DNA of 64,000 nt from Lacrimispora xylanolytica (GCF_026723765.1 NZ_CP113524.1:2341001-2405000); one strand, 5' to 3'. Shown: positions 46,662 to 55,840, counted from the first letter of the stretch. The notes: generated by a model from the sequence alone, not told the origin. A program made the numbers and translations.

Positions 46662-48332
46662 TTATTCCACTGAAATCAGATAATAATAGATGGGCTGCCC
46701 ACCCGCGTGAAGCTCTACTTCACAGGCAGAGAAAATCTCCTCTGCTTTCTCTTTTAAAACATTGGCATCGTCCTGGTTTACATCTTTTCCATAGTAAATA
46801 GTCACAAGCTCAGATTCTTCTTCTACCATTGACTTAAGGGAATGTAGCACAGTAGATTCTATGTCTTTTCCAACTGCCAGAATACCGTCATCACCCAAAG
46901 CCATGATATCGCCTTCCTGGATCTCTATGTCGTCAATCACAGTATTGCGCACTGCATAAGTAATCTGTCCGGTTTTTACTCTGGACATTTCTTCAATCAT
47001 ATTTCTTTCATTGTCTTCCGGAGAAAGATCTGCCGCAAAATTGATAATTGCAGTAATTCCCTGAGGAATGGTCTTTGACGGAATCACAACTACCTTTTTA
47101 TCTTCTACCAGTCCCTTTGCCTGCTCAGCTGCCAGGATGATATTCTTATTGTTAGGAAGAATATAGACCGTATCGGCATTTACACGGTCAATGGCATTTA
47201 ACATATCTTCGGTACTTGGATTCATGGTCTGGCCGCCTTCGATCAGATAATCGGCTCCAATACCACGGAAAATCTCATCAAGCCCTTCACCTGCAGAAAC
47301 AGAAATAAATCCATAAGGCTTTCTTGGTTCCGCCTTTTTCTCTCTTTCTGCTTTTTGCTGCTCCGCCAGTTTTTCTGACTCTTTAATTAACTTCTCCTGA
47401 TGCTCTTCTCTCATGTTATCAATCTTCATACGGGATAAAGAGCCGTAAGTAAGAGCCCGTTGAATGGCAAGCCCAGGATCATTGGTATGAACATGAACCT
47501 TTACCATATCATCATCAGAAACGACTACCAGAGAATCGCCAATAGATTCTAAATAGTCTTTGAATTGCAGTTCAGTCTTTTCGTCGTATGGTTTTTCCAG
47601 ATTAACAATAAACTCGGTACAATAGCCGAATTTAATATCAATATCTCCCAGGTGAGCGGTTTCCGTTCTGGTCTGGAACAGCTGGCTGCTTCCTTCTACT
47701 GAAAGGTCAACCTCTTTCCCCATAAGGCAGTCAAAGGCTCCCTTTACCACCTGCATGAGGCCCTGTCCGCCGGAATCCACAACGCCTGCCTGCTTTAATA
47801 CAGGGAGCATCTCAGGAGTCTGACTTAAAACGTAATCTCCGTGTTCAATCACCTTCTGGCAAAATTCGATTACATCTTCTGTCTCAGTCACCAGTTCTGC
47901 CGCTTTATCCGCCATACCCTTTGCTACGGTAAGAATGGTACCTTCCTTCGGCTTCATTACTGCTTTGTAAGCAGTCTCCGTAGCTCTTACAAAAGAGTTG
48001 GCTAAAACTGTTGTGGTCACCTGCTCTGTTCCGGATATCTCTTTTGTAAAGCCACGGAACAACTGGGATAAAATTACGCCTGAGTTTCCTCTGGCTCCTC
48101 TTAAAGAACCGGAAGAAATTGCTTTTGCCAAAGTTTCCATGGTTGGATTTTCAATGGCGGCAACTTCCTTGGCCGCTGACATAATTGTCATGGTCATATT
48201 CGTTCCGGTATCTCCATCCGGTACTGGAAACACATTTAATTCATTAATCCATTCTTTCTTGGCTTCCAGCCCTTTTGCACCTGCCAGAAATGCCTTCTGC
48301 AGCATTTTGGCGTCTATATACTTCATACCCAC
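46662..48332 (-). CDS. fakA: DAK2/DegV-type kinase (FakA/YloV-like)
   Basis: 556 residues from a GTG at 48332 with GGAGG 9 nt upstream. Residues 1-200 are the DhaL/DAK2 domain with NVFPVPDGDTGTNMTMTI and GARGNSGVILSQLFRG (Mg-ATP binding). The middle is an insert with conserved FGYCTEFIVNL, and the C-terminal domain resembles DegV/EDD. Known: FakA phosphorylates exogenous fatty acids bound by FakB. It follows the Asp23 gene by 14 nt, as in many Firmicutes. Confidence 0.92.
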   Translation of the reverse strand: MGMKYIDAKMLQKAFLAGAKGLEAKKEWINELNVFPVPDGDTGTNMTMTIMSAAKEVAAIENPTMETLAKAISSGSLRGARGNSGVILSQLFRGFTKEISGTEQVTTTVLANSFVRATETAYKAVMKPKEGTILTVAKGMADKAAELVTETEDVIEFCQKVIEHGDYVLSQTPEMLPVLKQAGVVDSGGQGLMQVVKGAFDCLMGKEVDLSVEGSSQLFQTRTETAHLGDIDIKFGYCTEFIVNLEKPYDEKTELQFKDYLESIGDSLVVVSDDDMVKVHVHTNDPGLAIQRALTYGSLSRMKIDNMREEHQEKLIKESEKLAEQQKAEREKKAEPRKPYGFISVSAGEGLDEIFRGIGADYLIEGGQTMNPSTEDMLNAIDRVNADTVYILPNNKNIILAAEQAKGLVEDKKVVVIPSKTIPQGITAIINFAADLSPEDNERNMIEEMSRVKTGQITYAVRNTVIDDIEIQEGDIMALGDDGILAVGKDIESTVLHSLKSMVEEESELVTIYYGKDVNQDDANVLKEKAEEIFSACEVELHAGGQPIYYYLISVE

Positions 48333-48346
48333 AGGTAGTTTCCTCC

Positions 48347-48703
48347 TTAATCGATCACTCTTACGCCTTCAACGTAGATGTTAATTTTATCTACCGTCAT
48401 TCCGGTGAATTCTTCTACTTTGTATTTTACATTTTCAATCAGATTATCAGCTACTGCAGAAATACTGATTCCATATGCAACAATTACATGGAAATCAATG
48501 ATAATATGGTTGTCCTGAATATTCACATTGATTCCGTGAGTCAGGCCCTCCCGCTTTAAAAGCTTTACGAGTCCATCCTTCATGCTGACAGCCGCCATAC
48601 CGACAATACCGAAGCATTCTACCGCAGTAGTTCCGGCATACATAGCGATAACATCAGGGCTTACCTGGATTTCGCCCAGTTTATTATTGATATAACCCTT
48701 CAT
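48347..48703 (-). CDS. Asp23/Gls24-family protein
   Basis: 118 residues, with CGGAGGTAG before the ATG. Seen: LGEIQVSPDVIAMYAGTTAVECFGIVGM-like start (in part VIAMYAGTTAVECFGIVGM), IDFHVIVAYGISI and TVDKINIYVEGVRV. Known: Asp23 proteins respond to alkaline or envelope stress, and the gene pairs with the DAK2 kinase. A TATAAT -10 lies at 48741-48736. Confidence 0.92.
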   Translation of the reverse strand: MKGYINNKLGEIQVSPDVIAMYAGTTAVECFGIVGMAAVSMKDGLVKLLKREGLTHGINVNIQDNHIIIDFHVIVAYGISISAVADNLIENVKYKVEEFTGMTVDKINIYVEGVRVID

Positions 48704-48782
48704 AGTCTCTACCTCCGTTCTTTCTGTCTGTTTTGATTATACATGATTTTTCCAAAAAAAGAAACAAATTTTTATTTTTCAC

Positions 48783-48811
48783 TTGCAAATCATGGTGTTT
48801 TCTGTTATCAT
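48783..48811 (+). promoter_or_regulatory. Sigma-A promoter of rpmB
   Basis: TTGCAA (48783-48788), 17 nt, TATCAT (48806-48811), about 60 nt before the L28 start. It is back to back with the Asp23 operon promoter. Confidence 0.75.
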
Positions 48812-48871
48812 ACACTTGTTGTGGATTTTTCAACCATAAAAAATCCAAGTAGCTTTTAAGGAGGTGCAATC

Positions 48872-49057
48872 ATGGCTAAATGTACAATTTGTGAAAAAGC
48901 TGCTCACTTTGGTAACGCAGTGAGCCATTCCCATAGAAGATCCAATAAGATGTGGAAAGCAAATGTAAAGTCCGTTAAGGTGAAGGTTACAGGCGGCTCT
49001 AAGAAGATGTACGTATGTACTTCCTGCTTAAGATCCGGATTAGTTGAAAGAGCTTAA
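48872..49057 (+). CDS. rpmB: 50S ribosomal protein L28
   Basis: 61 residues, AAGGAGG before the ATG. Seen: KCTICEKAAHFGNAVSHSHRRSN with a CXXC and a late CTSC, i.e. the zinc-binding (C+) form. Basic throughout. Confidence 0.97.
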   Translation: MAKCTICEKAAHFGNAVSHSHRRSNKMWKANVKSVKVKVTGGSKKMYVCTSCLRSGLVERA

Positions 49058-49066
49058 TCGAAGGAA

Positions 49067-49100
49067 ACTCCTGGCTGGTTACAGTCAGGGGTATTTTTTT
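49067..49100 (+). terminator. rpmB terminator
   Basis: ACTCCTGGCTG and CAGTCAGGGGT pair around GTTA, followed by ATTTTTTTA. Confidence 0.85.
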
Positions 49101-49139
49101 ATTATATAGGAAAGTTCTACGAACTCCCCTATATAATAA
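49099..49139. repeat. AT-rich 12-bp hairpin
   Basis: TTATTATATAGG and CCTATATAATAA are perfect complements around a 17-nt spacer that itself contains GTTC/GAAC. It begins inside the T tract of the rpmB terminator. Confidence 0.6.
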
Positions 49140-49145
49140 ATTTTT

Positions 49146-49180
49146 AAAGGGGGACGGTTTCTCATGACCAGTCCCCCTTT
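49146..49180 (-). terminator. Terminator of the 45-residue membrane protein gene
   Basis: AAAGGGGGAC and GTCCCCCTTT form a perfect 10-bp stem. On the minus strand AAAAATTTATT follows, giving only a short U run. It lies about 20 nt past the small gene's stop. Confidence 0.65.
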
Positions 49181-49202
49181 TATGATTTATGGCAATGCTC
49201 TC

Positions 49203-49340
49203 TCAACAGCAGAACAGATTATATCCCAATACCAGACATCCAATAATGAACAAGATCGTAACGATTGTCGCCGGGATAAATAGCAGGATCGCCATACCTG
49301 CTCCGAAACAGAACAGCATAAGCCCGCATACTCTTCTCAT
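49203..49340 (-). CDS. 45-residue membrane protein
   Basis: ATG at 49340, TGA at 49203, with GAGGG before the start. It begins MRRVCGLMLFCFG, continues through a long hydrophobic stretch rich in Ile, Leu and Val, and ends GYNLFCC. One or two membrane segments; four Cys in all beyond the first helix start. I do not recognise a named family. It is placed just after gerW and could belong to the same sporulation-expressed unit. Confidence 0.6.
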   Translation of the reverse strand: MRRVCGLMLFCFGAGMAILLFIPATIVTILFIIGCLVLGYNLFCC

Positions 49341-49393
49341 ATCATCCCTCAATTCATTCAGCTATATGATATCCTATGCGGCTTATCCCCTGC

Positions 49394-49804
49394 TTATTCC
49401 TCTCCTTTTTCCTTCTCCTGTGCGGCAGCCATTTCTTCTGCTACTTTTAGCGCATCGGAAGAGACCTCTTTTGAGCCTCCGGCAAACTTATTCACAAAAT
49501 CAGGAACCATGTCAAGAATCTTAGTAACTGCATCCTGCTGTTTGATGTTTACCAGCTTTGTTACTCCATTCTGAATAATCAGAACGGCACTGGGGCTCAT
49601 CTTCGCGTGCATTCCGCCTGCTCCCCGCTGTTTTGCGTTTTCTGCAAAAGAACCGGCAGCCATGCCACAGGTCACATCAACCAGGGGTAGAATGATTGCA
49701 TCATCAACCTTAACTGCATCTCCCACTACTGTTTTCGTCGCTACAAAGGCATCCATCCCTTTAAACAGGGCCTCTACCGTAGATGTAAAATTATTCTCTG
49801 CCAT
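49394..49804 (-). CDS. gerW: GerW/YtfJ-family sporulation protein
   Basis: 136 residues from ATG 49804 (AGGAGG 11 nt upstream). Seen: VDDAIILPLVDVTCGMAAGSF, GGMHAKMSPSAVLIIQNG and KILDMVPDFVNKF. Known: GerW is needed for normal germination through the L-alanine receptor in Bacillus. Followed by the 45-residue membrane protein and preceded closely by a DUF2953 gene, a pairing commonly seen in clostridia. Confidence 0.93.
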   Translation of the reverse strand: MAENNFTSTVEALFKGMDAFVATKTVVGDAVKVDDAIILPLVDVTCGMAAGSFAENAKQRGAGGMHAKMSPSAVLIIQNGVTKLVNIKQQDAVTKILDMVPDFVNKFAGGSKEVSSDALKVAEEMAAAQEKEKGEE

Positions 49805-49821
49805 CGAAAGCAATTCCTCCT

Positions 49822-50715
49822 TTATCGAAGCCATTTCCTCAACAGAATTCTGAAGTTTTTATCCATCAGCATACGCAGTCCTATCATCAGCACTGTACCC
49901 AGCCGAATCCTTCCGCGAAATGTTCCTTCTGCCTGAAACACCGCACTGTCAAAGACCGGATATAAATCCAGATGCTTATGACAAAACGGGTAGACCACAC
50001 TTGCATACATCAACACCTGACCTGTCAGATAAGGGTCATCAAATCCAAATGTAATACTTCCTTTTCCCCTTAAGGGGAGAACGTGACGGATGAGTTTTTT
50101 CCCTTGCCTTAAAAGCAGCTTTACTGTTTTTTTGTTATTCTCATTGTTAATCCAGGAAAAAATTTCATCTTTTTTATCTTTTACTGTCTTCAGTGTATCA
50201 TATACTCTGTGAAAAAAAAACTTAAGTTTTGCGAAAAACCTAAGGACTCTTCGCTTCACATTCTCCCACCATGTTTTATAAAAGGGAGTTTTTTTTGTTT
50301 TCACTTCTTTTTTGGCTGGTGGAATGTGTTCAGGACGTTCCTGTATTTCCTCCTGAACTTCCTCCTTCATCTCTTTGGCATCCTTTACGGGCTCCGGCTC
50401 GATTCTTTCCATGGCATGAACCATAATATCTTCTGCTTCTTCCAGTTCTCTGTCCAGTTTTTTTTGCTTTAAAATTCGAAATCCGAATAAACGAACCGTT
50501 ACCGTCAGGCTCTTATCGTAACGCAGCCGTATGGAAAGGATATGTAGCAACCAGGATATACCGACACTTCCCTTTCCTTCCTCATAATAGGAACCAGAAC
50601 CACGATACCTGACAGGTACAAAAAGCACGGCCAGAAGAACCGCCAAAACAAGTCCCAGAATGACCAGCAAAAGAAGTCCTAAGATTTTTAATATCATTAA
50701 AATTATATGAAGCAT
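49822..50715 (-). CDS. DUF2953 membrane-associated protein
   Basis: 297 residues from ATG 50715. Seen: an N-terminal membrane segment (ILKILGLLLLVILGLVLAV), VPVRYRGSGSYYEE, a Lys/Glu-rich middle, and RGKGSITFGFDDPYLTGQVLM near the C terminus, the DUF2953 signature. Function unknown. Its pairing with gerW suggests a sporulation link. Confidence 0.85.
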   Translation of the reverse strand: MLHIILMILKILGLLLLVILGLVLAVLLAVLFVPVRYRGSGSYYEEGKGSVGISWLLHILSIRLRYDKSLTVTVRLFGFRILKQKKLDRELEEAEDIMVHAMERIEPEPVKDAKEMKEEVQEEIQERPEHIPPAKKEVKTKKTPFYKTWWENVKRRVLRFFAKLKFFFHRVYDTLKTVKDKKDEIFSWINNENNKKTVKLLLRQGKKLIRHVLPLRGKGSITFGFDDPYLTGQVLMYASVVYPFCHKHLDLYPVFDSAVFQAEGTFRGRIRLGTVLMIGLRMLMDKNFRILLRKWLR

Positions 50716-50722
50716 GGACACC

Positions 50723-51055
50723 TCACACCTTACCGGCTTCCTCTTCCAAAAAGGCGGATAGATCGAAGCCACCTGTTATCCGGTACATGTCGTAAACCAT
50801 TCGCCCGGCCACCTCCAATGCTTCCCAGTAATCGGCTGCAATGCCTAATATAAGAACATCATCCAGCTTAAAAAATGGGGCAAACAGCTCCGCAGTGGGG
50901 TAGATATCAAGTATATTATTCCCATTTGAAGCGGGCATAATCACATAAATATCAGGTCTTGGCTTTGATTTACGAATTCCCTGTATAATTTTGTACCGTT
51001 TCTTCTTGGCCTTTTCGCCTACGTACAGACGGTCAAACCAGCTTATTTTCATCAT
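50723..51055 (-). CDS. Conserved hypothetical protein, 110 residues
   Basis: Starts MMKISWFDRLYVGEKAKKKR. It has a basic N terminus and then a PDIYVIMPASNGNNILDIYP stretch that looks like an alpha/beta core, ending EEEAGKV. Soluble. The start lies 23 nt inside the preceding unknown gene, so the two are coupled. Not recognised. Confidence 0.7.
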   Translation of the reverse strand: MMKISWFDRLYVGEKAKKKRYKIIQGIRKSKPRPDIYVIMPASNGNNILDIYPTAELFAPFFKLDDVLILGIAADYWEALEVAGRMVYDMYRITGGFDLSAFLEEEAGKV

Positions 51056-52373
51056 CCATCAGCTCTTCCAATAATTCCTTGCAGGTTTCTTTTTCCGCTT
51101 CGTCAAGACAGCTTGTAAGACTTCCTGTGATATACGACTGAATTTCATCCATCGAACCAAAGTACACAGGAAGGTCTGATAAAACCTTCGCCATTATGGC
51201 ACGCACCACTTGTTTGGAAGACCCGGCAAAAACTTCTTCCAGTTCTTTAAAATACGCACCTGCTTCTTTTTCCAGAAGAATACGGTCTACCAATTCCCCT
51301 TCCTCTGTCTTTTCGGATTCTTCCTGAGAAGATAAGTACTTTAATTCTGCAAAACTGCTTCCGGACAGCAGTCGATCTACATTAACTGCTCTTATATAAT
51401 CCGGATCCCTGTTCCATTCTTCACTCTCCTGGGGAAGCTCAGTCTTTAAATACCGTTCAAAGAACGCTTCCTGTCGGCCTTCCATCTGAGTGAGCTTATG
51501 AAAAAGCTCATCGGATCCAAAAGAACCTTCCTCCTTATGAGATTGTTCCAGAACTTCTTTTACAATGGAGGAGTAAAGCTCCTCTTCCTTCACATCCACA
51601 ACAGCATCTCTTCCAGCCATTAAAAGAACACAAAAATCATTCACAATTTCCTGAATCATCACATAAAAACCAGATTCCTTTGTAAGCCCTTCGGATGCAT
51701 CTAAAAGCTTATCCATAGCACCCTCAAAGCCTTCTGCTGTCATATTCTTATAATCGGTTTTTTGAAGCTGCTCCAGAAGCTGAAAGAACTCCTCATATCC
51801 CAGGCCCATATCTTTTGGAAGCTGTACCATGGATTCCGTGCGGAGCGTATACATCATATCTTTAAGGCTTTCCATGGAAGAACCGATATATACCGATAAC
51901 CCCTCCATAACCAGACTGAAAAATTTCTGTTTTGTCAACCGGACTGGTAACTGACCAATTACCTCTTTGATTCTTCCATTCATCACAGCTGTTTCGCTGG
52001 ACCCAGTAATGTACTCCATCAAATGCTTTGCAAATTCATCATCAGAAAGAGAGCTTTCTGGCATAGAATTAAACTTTCTCTCCATGCGGTTTAATACGTA
52101 TTCATAGATCTGAAAGCAATCTGCATAGGAAGTCATTACCTCAACCTTACCAGTAATATCTTCTCTAAGCTTCAAAACTTCCTCAAGTACATCCTCACCG
52201 GAATAATAATGAGAAAGAAGCTGATTCAGACGTATTCTGCAATCAGAAATTTGGGGAGAAACAAGAAGCTCTTCTTCTAAAGCTTCAAATAGAGTATAGT
52301 AATTCAGTGCAAGCCTTACATAGGAATACTGGTAAGCTGCTGTCATCTGTTTTTTCAGTAATCGGGTATCCAA
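51033..52373 (-). CDS. Uncharacterised helical protein, 446 residues
   Basis: A TTG at 52373 is chosen as the start because AAAGGAGA lies 6 nt before it; the longer GTG frame contains this site. Acidic (many Glu, Asp), entirely helical by eye, with no membrane segment, signal peptide or catalytic motif that I can identify. Repeated Leu/Tyr patterns (DLPVYFGSMDEIQSYITGSL and QLPVRLTKQKFFSLVMEGLS-like, with VYIGSSMESLKDMM) suggest an internal duplication. Sits between cinA and the 110-residue gene. Confidence 0.65.
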   Translation of the reverse strand: MDTRLLKKQMTAAYQYSYVRLALNYYTLFEALEEELLVSPQISDCRIRLNQLLSHYYSGEDVLEEVLKLREDITGKVEVMTSYADCFQIYEYVLNRMERKFNSMPESSLSDDEFAKHLMEYITGSSETAVMNGRIKEVIGQLPVRLTKQKFFSLVMEGLSVYIGSSMESLKDMMYTLRTESMVQLPKDMGLGYEEFFQLLEQLQKTDYKNMTAEGFEGAMDKLLDASEGLTKESGFYVMIQEIVNDFCVLLMAGRDAVVDVKEEELYSSIVKEVLEQSHKEEGSFGSDELFHKLTQMEGRQEAFFERYLKTELPQESEEWNRDPDYIRAVNVDRLLSGSSFAELKYLSSQEESEKTEEGELVDRILLEKEAGAYFKELEEVFAGSSKQVVRAIMAKVLSDLPVYFGSMDEIQSYITGSLTSCLDEAEKETCKELLEELMDDENKLV

Positions 52374-52396
52374 ATTATATCTCCTTTCGGAATCTG

Positions 52397-53644
52397 TCAC
52401 GTATTGTAATTGGTAAGAATCGACCGCCTTAATAAATCCAGAGCCTTCACAACTGACTGCTCTCTGATTTTCTCACGATTTCCTTTAAAGTGGTATTCTT
52501 CCACCTTCACCTTATCTTTCAGATAGCAGGCAATATACACCAGTCCCACAGGCTTCTCTCCTTCGGATACTGGTCCTGCAATTCCTGTCACGGCAATACA
52601 AACATCCGCACCTGTAGCAAAGACACCGCCTAACGCCATCTCTTTTGCCGTCTGCTTGCTAACGGCACCGTATTTTTTCAGAGTGCTTTTATTTACATTG
52701 AGATGCTTTCTCTTTGCCTTATTGGAGTAAGTGACAAACCCTTCCCGAAACACCTGGGAAGCTCCCGACACATTGACGATACGGCCTGAAATCAGACCGC
52801 CTGTACAGGATTCTGCCGTTGTCACTGTTAATTCATGTTTTTTCAGAAGACGGACCACTGCCATTTCTAAGGTCTCTTCTTCCTTTGTGGTATAGACATC
52901 ATTGCCGAAACGACTCTTAATCTCTTTTACAACAGGCTTTAAAAGCTCCTTTGCCTCTTCTTCACTGGAAGCTTTGGCCGTGACCCGTAAATGCACCTCA
53001 GCTGTCTTAGCATAGGTAGCAATGGTAGGATTTGACTGGCAACTAATTAAATCAAGCAGCTTGTCTTCCACCTGGCTCTCTCCCTGACCACAAATTTTAA
53101 TCATCTGGGAACGAATCACTTCCGGCTGATGCTTCTGTAAATAAGGAAATACCTGTTCCTCAAACAAAGGCTTTAATTCACCTGGAGGTCCGGGCAGTAA
53201 AATTGCTGTTTTCCCGTCCTTTTCCATAATCAGACCAGGAGCCGTACCATTATGGTTGTCGAGAACCATGGCCCCCTGAGGAGTCATGGCTTGTTTCCAA
53301 TTGTTGTCCGGTATCTCTTTATAAATACTGTTTTTAAAATACTCGCTGATCCGATCTCTGGTATGGGTATCTTCCGCTAATGAAAATCCCATAACTTCAG
53401 CGCAGACCTCTTTTGTCAGATCATCCTCCGTTGGTCCAAGACCACCGGTTAAAATCACTACATCTGCACGATTTAAGGCAGTCTCCACCACCTGGGACAA
53501 ACGTTCCCGGTTGTCACCCACCGTTACCTGATGATACATGGATAATCCCAAAAGAGCACACTTTTGTGCAAGGTACTGAGTGTTCGTATTTACAATATTT
53601 CCGAGCAATAGCTCCGTTCCAACTGAAACAAGTTCGACAACCAT
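52397..53644 (-). CDS. cinA: CinA-family protein
   Basis: 415 residues. N-terminal molybdopterin-binding-like domain (VSVGTELLLGNIVNTNTQYLA, ILTGGLGPTEDDLTKE, LLPGPPGEL), then a CinA C-terminal amidohydrolase domain (TTAESCTGGLISGRIVNVSG, SNKAKRKHL, GPVSEGEKPVGLVYIA). Known: CinA acts as NMN deamidase and/or ADP-ribose pyrophosphatase and is competence-linked in some species. Downstream of pgsA. Confidence 0.95.
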   Translation of the reverse strand: MVVELVSVGTELLLGNIVNTNTQYLAQKCALLGLSMYHQVTVGDNRERLSQVVETALNRADVVILTGGLGPTEDDLTKEVCAEVMGFSLAEDTHTRDRISEYFKNSIYKEIPDNNWKQAMTPQGAMVLDNHNGTAPGLIMEKDGKTAILLPGPPGELKPLFEEQVFPYLQKHQPEVIRSQMIKICGQGESQVEDKLLDLISCQSNPTIATYAKTAEVHLRVTAKASSEEEAKELLKPVVKEIKSRFGNDVYTTKEEETLEMAVVRLLKKHELTVTTAESCTGGLISGRIVNVSGASQVFREGFVTYSNKAKRKHLNVNKSTLKKYGAVSKQTAKEMALGGVFATGADVCIAVTGIAGPVSEGEKPVGLVYIACYLKDKVKVEEYHFKGNREKIREQSVVKALDLLRRSILTNYNT

Positions 53645-53649
53645 AATGA

Positions 53650-54192
53650 TTACATGCTCCCTTCTGTAAGAACCTTATAATTTTTTACAATATAATCAAC
53701 CAGCGATACGATCGTAAGTATGGTTGCAAGCCAGATAAACACGGCTGTAACCGGTGATAGCAGCGGTATATTTACAATAAGAAGAACAGACATGACCATC
53801 TGGGAGACTGTTTTAAATTTCCCCCATTGGCTTGCCGCAATCACTACGCCGTTGTCAGAAGCCACCAGACGGAAACCGCTGATAATAAATTCACGGCTTA
53901 TAATAACGATAACGATCCAGGCTGAAAGCTGATTCAATGCGGTAAAACAAATCAGGCCAGAACAGACCAAAAGCTTATCTGCCAACGGGTCCATAAACTT
54001 TCCGAAATTTGTTACCAGTCCATATTTTCTCGCAATCATTCCATCTAACATATCCGTAAAGCTTGCAATCACAAATATGGCCGCCGCAATCCAGCGGTAA
54101 GTAACATTCGTGCCACCCTCTAACAGAAGAAATAAAACAAAAAACGGAATCATGATAACCCTTAAAATCGTAAGCTTATTCGGTAAATTCAT
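53650..54192 (-). CDS. pgsA: CDP-diacylglycerol--glycerol-3-phosphate 3-phosphatidyltransferase
   Basis: 180 residues with four to five membrane segments. The CDP-alcohol phosphotransferase motif is seen as DMLDGMIARKYGLVTNFGKFMDPLADK across residues 47-73 (quoted as DMLDGMIARK and GKFMDPLADK). It makes phosphatidylglycerol phosphate. It overlaps rimO by 17 nt. Confidence 0.96.
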   Translation of the reverse strand: MNLPNKLTILRVIMIPFFVLFLLLEGGTNVTYRWIAAAIFVIASFTDMLDGMIARKYGLVTNFGKFMDPLADKLLVCSGLICFTALNQLSAWIVIVIISREFIISGFRLVASDNGVVIAASQWGKFKTVSQMVMSVLLIVNIPLLSPVTAVFIWLATILTIVSLVDYIVKNYKVLTEGSM

Positions 54193-55516
54193 CTTCCAAC
54201 TCTCCCATCAAATCATATTCCATAGCTCCGGTAACCCGAACCCTGGCAAAATCACCTGACATCAGTTCTACACCGGTCTGGACAAATATCATACCATCCA
54301 CACCAGGTCCATCCATATAAGTACGTCCCACATAAGCATTTTCATCTGCCACTTTACCCTCGATCATAACTTCAACGGTCTTTCCAATCATAGACTCTGA
54401 ATGCTCTAATGAAATTTCCTGCTGAAGCTCCATAATTTCATCACGGCGGTCTTCTTTCACTTCCTGATCTACGTGATCCGGGAAACCAGCCGCTGGTGTA
54501 TCTTCTTCTGCAGAATATGCAAATACTCCAAGACGTTCAAACTCCATCTCATCTACAAATCCCATGAGTTCTTCATGGTCTTCTTCTGTTTCACCAGGGA
54601 AACCAGAAATAAGTGTGGTTCGAAGGGCAATGTCCGGGATTTCTTTTCTAAGCTTTTCCACAATTCCACGAAGCTGATCCTGAGTCGTTCTTCGTCCCAT
54701 GCGCTTTAAAATACGATCACTGGCATGCTGAATCGGCAGGTCAAGATAATGGCAGATCTTCGCTTCTTCCTTCATGGTCTGAATCAGCTCATCTGTAATT
54801 TCCTCTGGATAGCAATACTGAATTCTGATCCACTGAATGCCTGAGATACGGCAAAGTTTCTTCAGCAGTTCAGGAAGAGACTTTTTGCCATAGAGGTCCA
54901 CGCCGTAAAGTGTGGTTTCCTGTGCAACTAAAATAAGCTCTTTTACTCCTTTTTCAGCCAGTTCTTGAGCTTCCTTTAAAAGTCTCTCCATAGGAACGCT
55001 GCGGTAGTTTCCACGAAGGGTAGGGATAATACAGTAAGTACAGTGCTTATCACAGCCTTCCGCAATTTTAAGGAATGCATAATGACCTCCGGTGGTAAGA
55101 ACTCGTCCAGTCTCCACCTCTGGAATTCCGTCTAAATCGTGGAAACGCTGCACGTGTTCTACGCCGCTTAAAGCTTCCCTTAACACATTGGAAATTTCGT
55201 CATAGGTGGAGGTTCCAAGAATTCCATCTACTTCCGGAATCTCATCAATGATCTCCTGCTTATATCGCTGAGCAAGACAACCTGTTACAATAAGTGCCTT
55301 GCATTTTGCGTCTACCTTTCTTTGAGCCATCTCCAGTATGGTATTGATGCTTTCCTCCTTTGCATCTCCGATAAAACAGCAGGTGTTAACTACAATAACA
55401 TCTGCCTCATATTCATCATCCGTAAAGGTATATCCGTCTTTATTTAAAAGGCCCAGCATCATCTCCGTATCAACCAGATTCTTGTCACAGCCCAGTGAAA
55501 CACATAATAATTTCAT
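54176..55516 (-). CDS. rimO: Ribosomal protein S12 methylthiotransferase RimO
   Basis: 446 residues. Seen: N-terminal MTTase Fe-S ligands in VSLGCDKNLVDTE, VNTCCFIG and VTGCLAQRY, a radical SAM cluster EGCDKHCTYCIIP, and a C-terminal TRAM domain (VMIEGKVADENAYVGRTY). It adds a methylthio group to Asp89 of S12. The opening KLLCVSLGCDKN favours RimO over MiaB. Confidence 0.96.
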   Translation of the reverse strand: MKLLCVSLGCDKNLVDTEMMLGLLNKDGYTFTDDEYEADVIVVNTCCFIGDAKEESINTILEMAQRKVDAKCKALIVTGCLAQRYKQEIIDEIPEVDGILGTSTYDEISNVLREALSGVEHVQRFHDLDGIPEVETGRVLTTGGHYAFLKIAEGCDKHCTYCIIPTLRGNYRSVPMERLLKEAQELAEKGVKELILVAQETTLYGVDLYGKKSLPELLKKLCRISGIQWIRIQYCYPEEITDELIQTMKEEAKICHYLDLPIQHASDRILKRMGRRTTQDQLRGIVEKLRKEIPDIALRTTLISGFPGETEEDHEELMGFVDEMEFERLGVFAYSAEEDTPAAGFPDHVDQEVKEDRRDEIMELQQEISLEHSESMIGKTVEVMIEGKVADENAYVGRTYMDGPGVDGMIFVQTGVELMSGDFARVRVTGAMEYDLMGELEDEFTE

Positions 55517-55546
55517 CCTAAAACTCCTGTCGTAAATATTCGTATA

Positions 55547-55578
55547 TGAGAAAAGCCATCTACCAAAAGGGAGACGGC
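55547..55578 (-). terminator. Terminator between rpoZ and rimO
   Basis: Minus strand GCCGTCTCC and GGTAGATGGC pair imperfectly around CTTTT, then TTTTCTCAT. Confidence 0.6.
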
Positions 55579-55585
55579 CTTCTTC

Positions 55586-55840
55586 TTAATTATCGTCTTC
55601 TTCTGTTGCGTCCGCTTCGCTCAAAATCTTCACTTGGCCTTCATACAGCTCTTCTACGGCAACAGAAAGCGGTTTTTTACCGTATCCCGGTACAGAAGGT
55701 TCAGAACCTCCAATGATCTGTCTTGCTCTTTTCGCAGCTGCAATCACGATAGAATAACGGCTCTGGACAACAGGAGCATCTCCTGGTTCAACCTCACTGT
55801 TTACTACATTAATCAAATCTGAATAAGATGGATGTAACAT
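55586..55840 (-). CDS. rpoZ: RNA polymerase omega subunit
   Basis: 84 residues. Seen: MLHPSYSDLINVVN, SRYSIVIAAAKRARQI (the conserved omega helix) and KPLSVAVEELYEG. It stabilises RNA polymerase assembly. Follows gmk, the usual order yicC-gmk-rpoZ. Confidence 0.95.
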   Translation of the reverse strand: MLHPSYSDLINVVNSEVEPGDAPVVQSRYSIVIAAAKRARQIIGGSEPSVPGYGKKPLSVAVEELYEGQVKILSEADATEEDDN

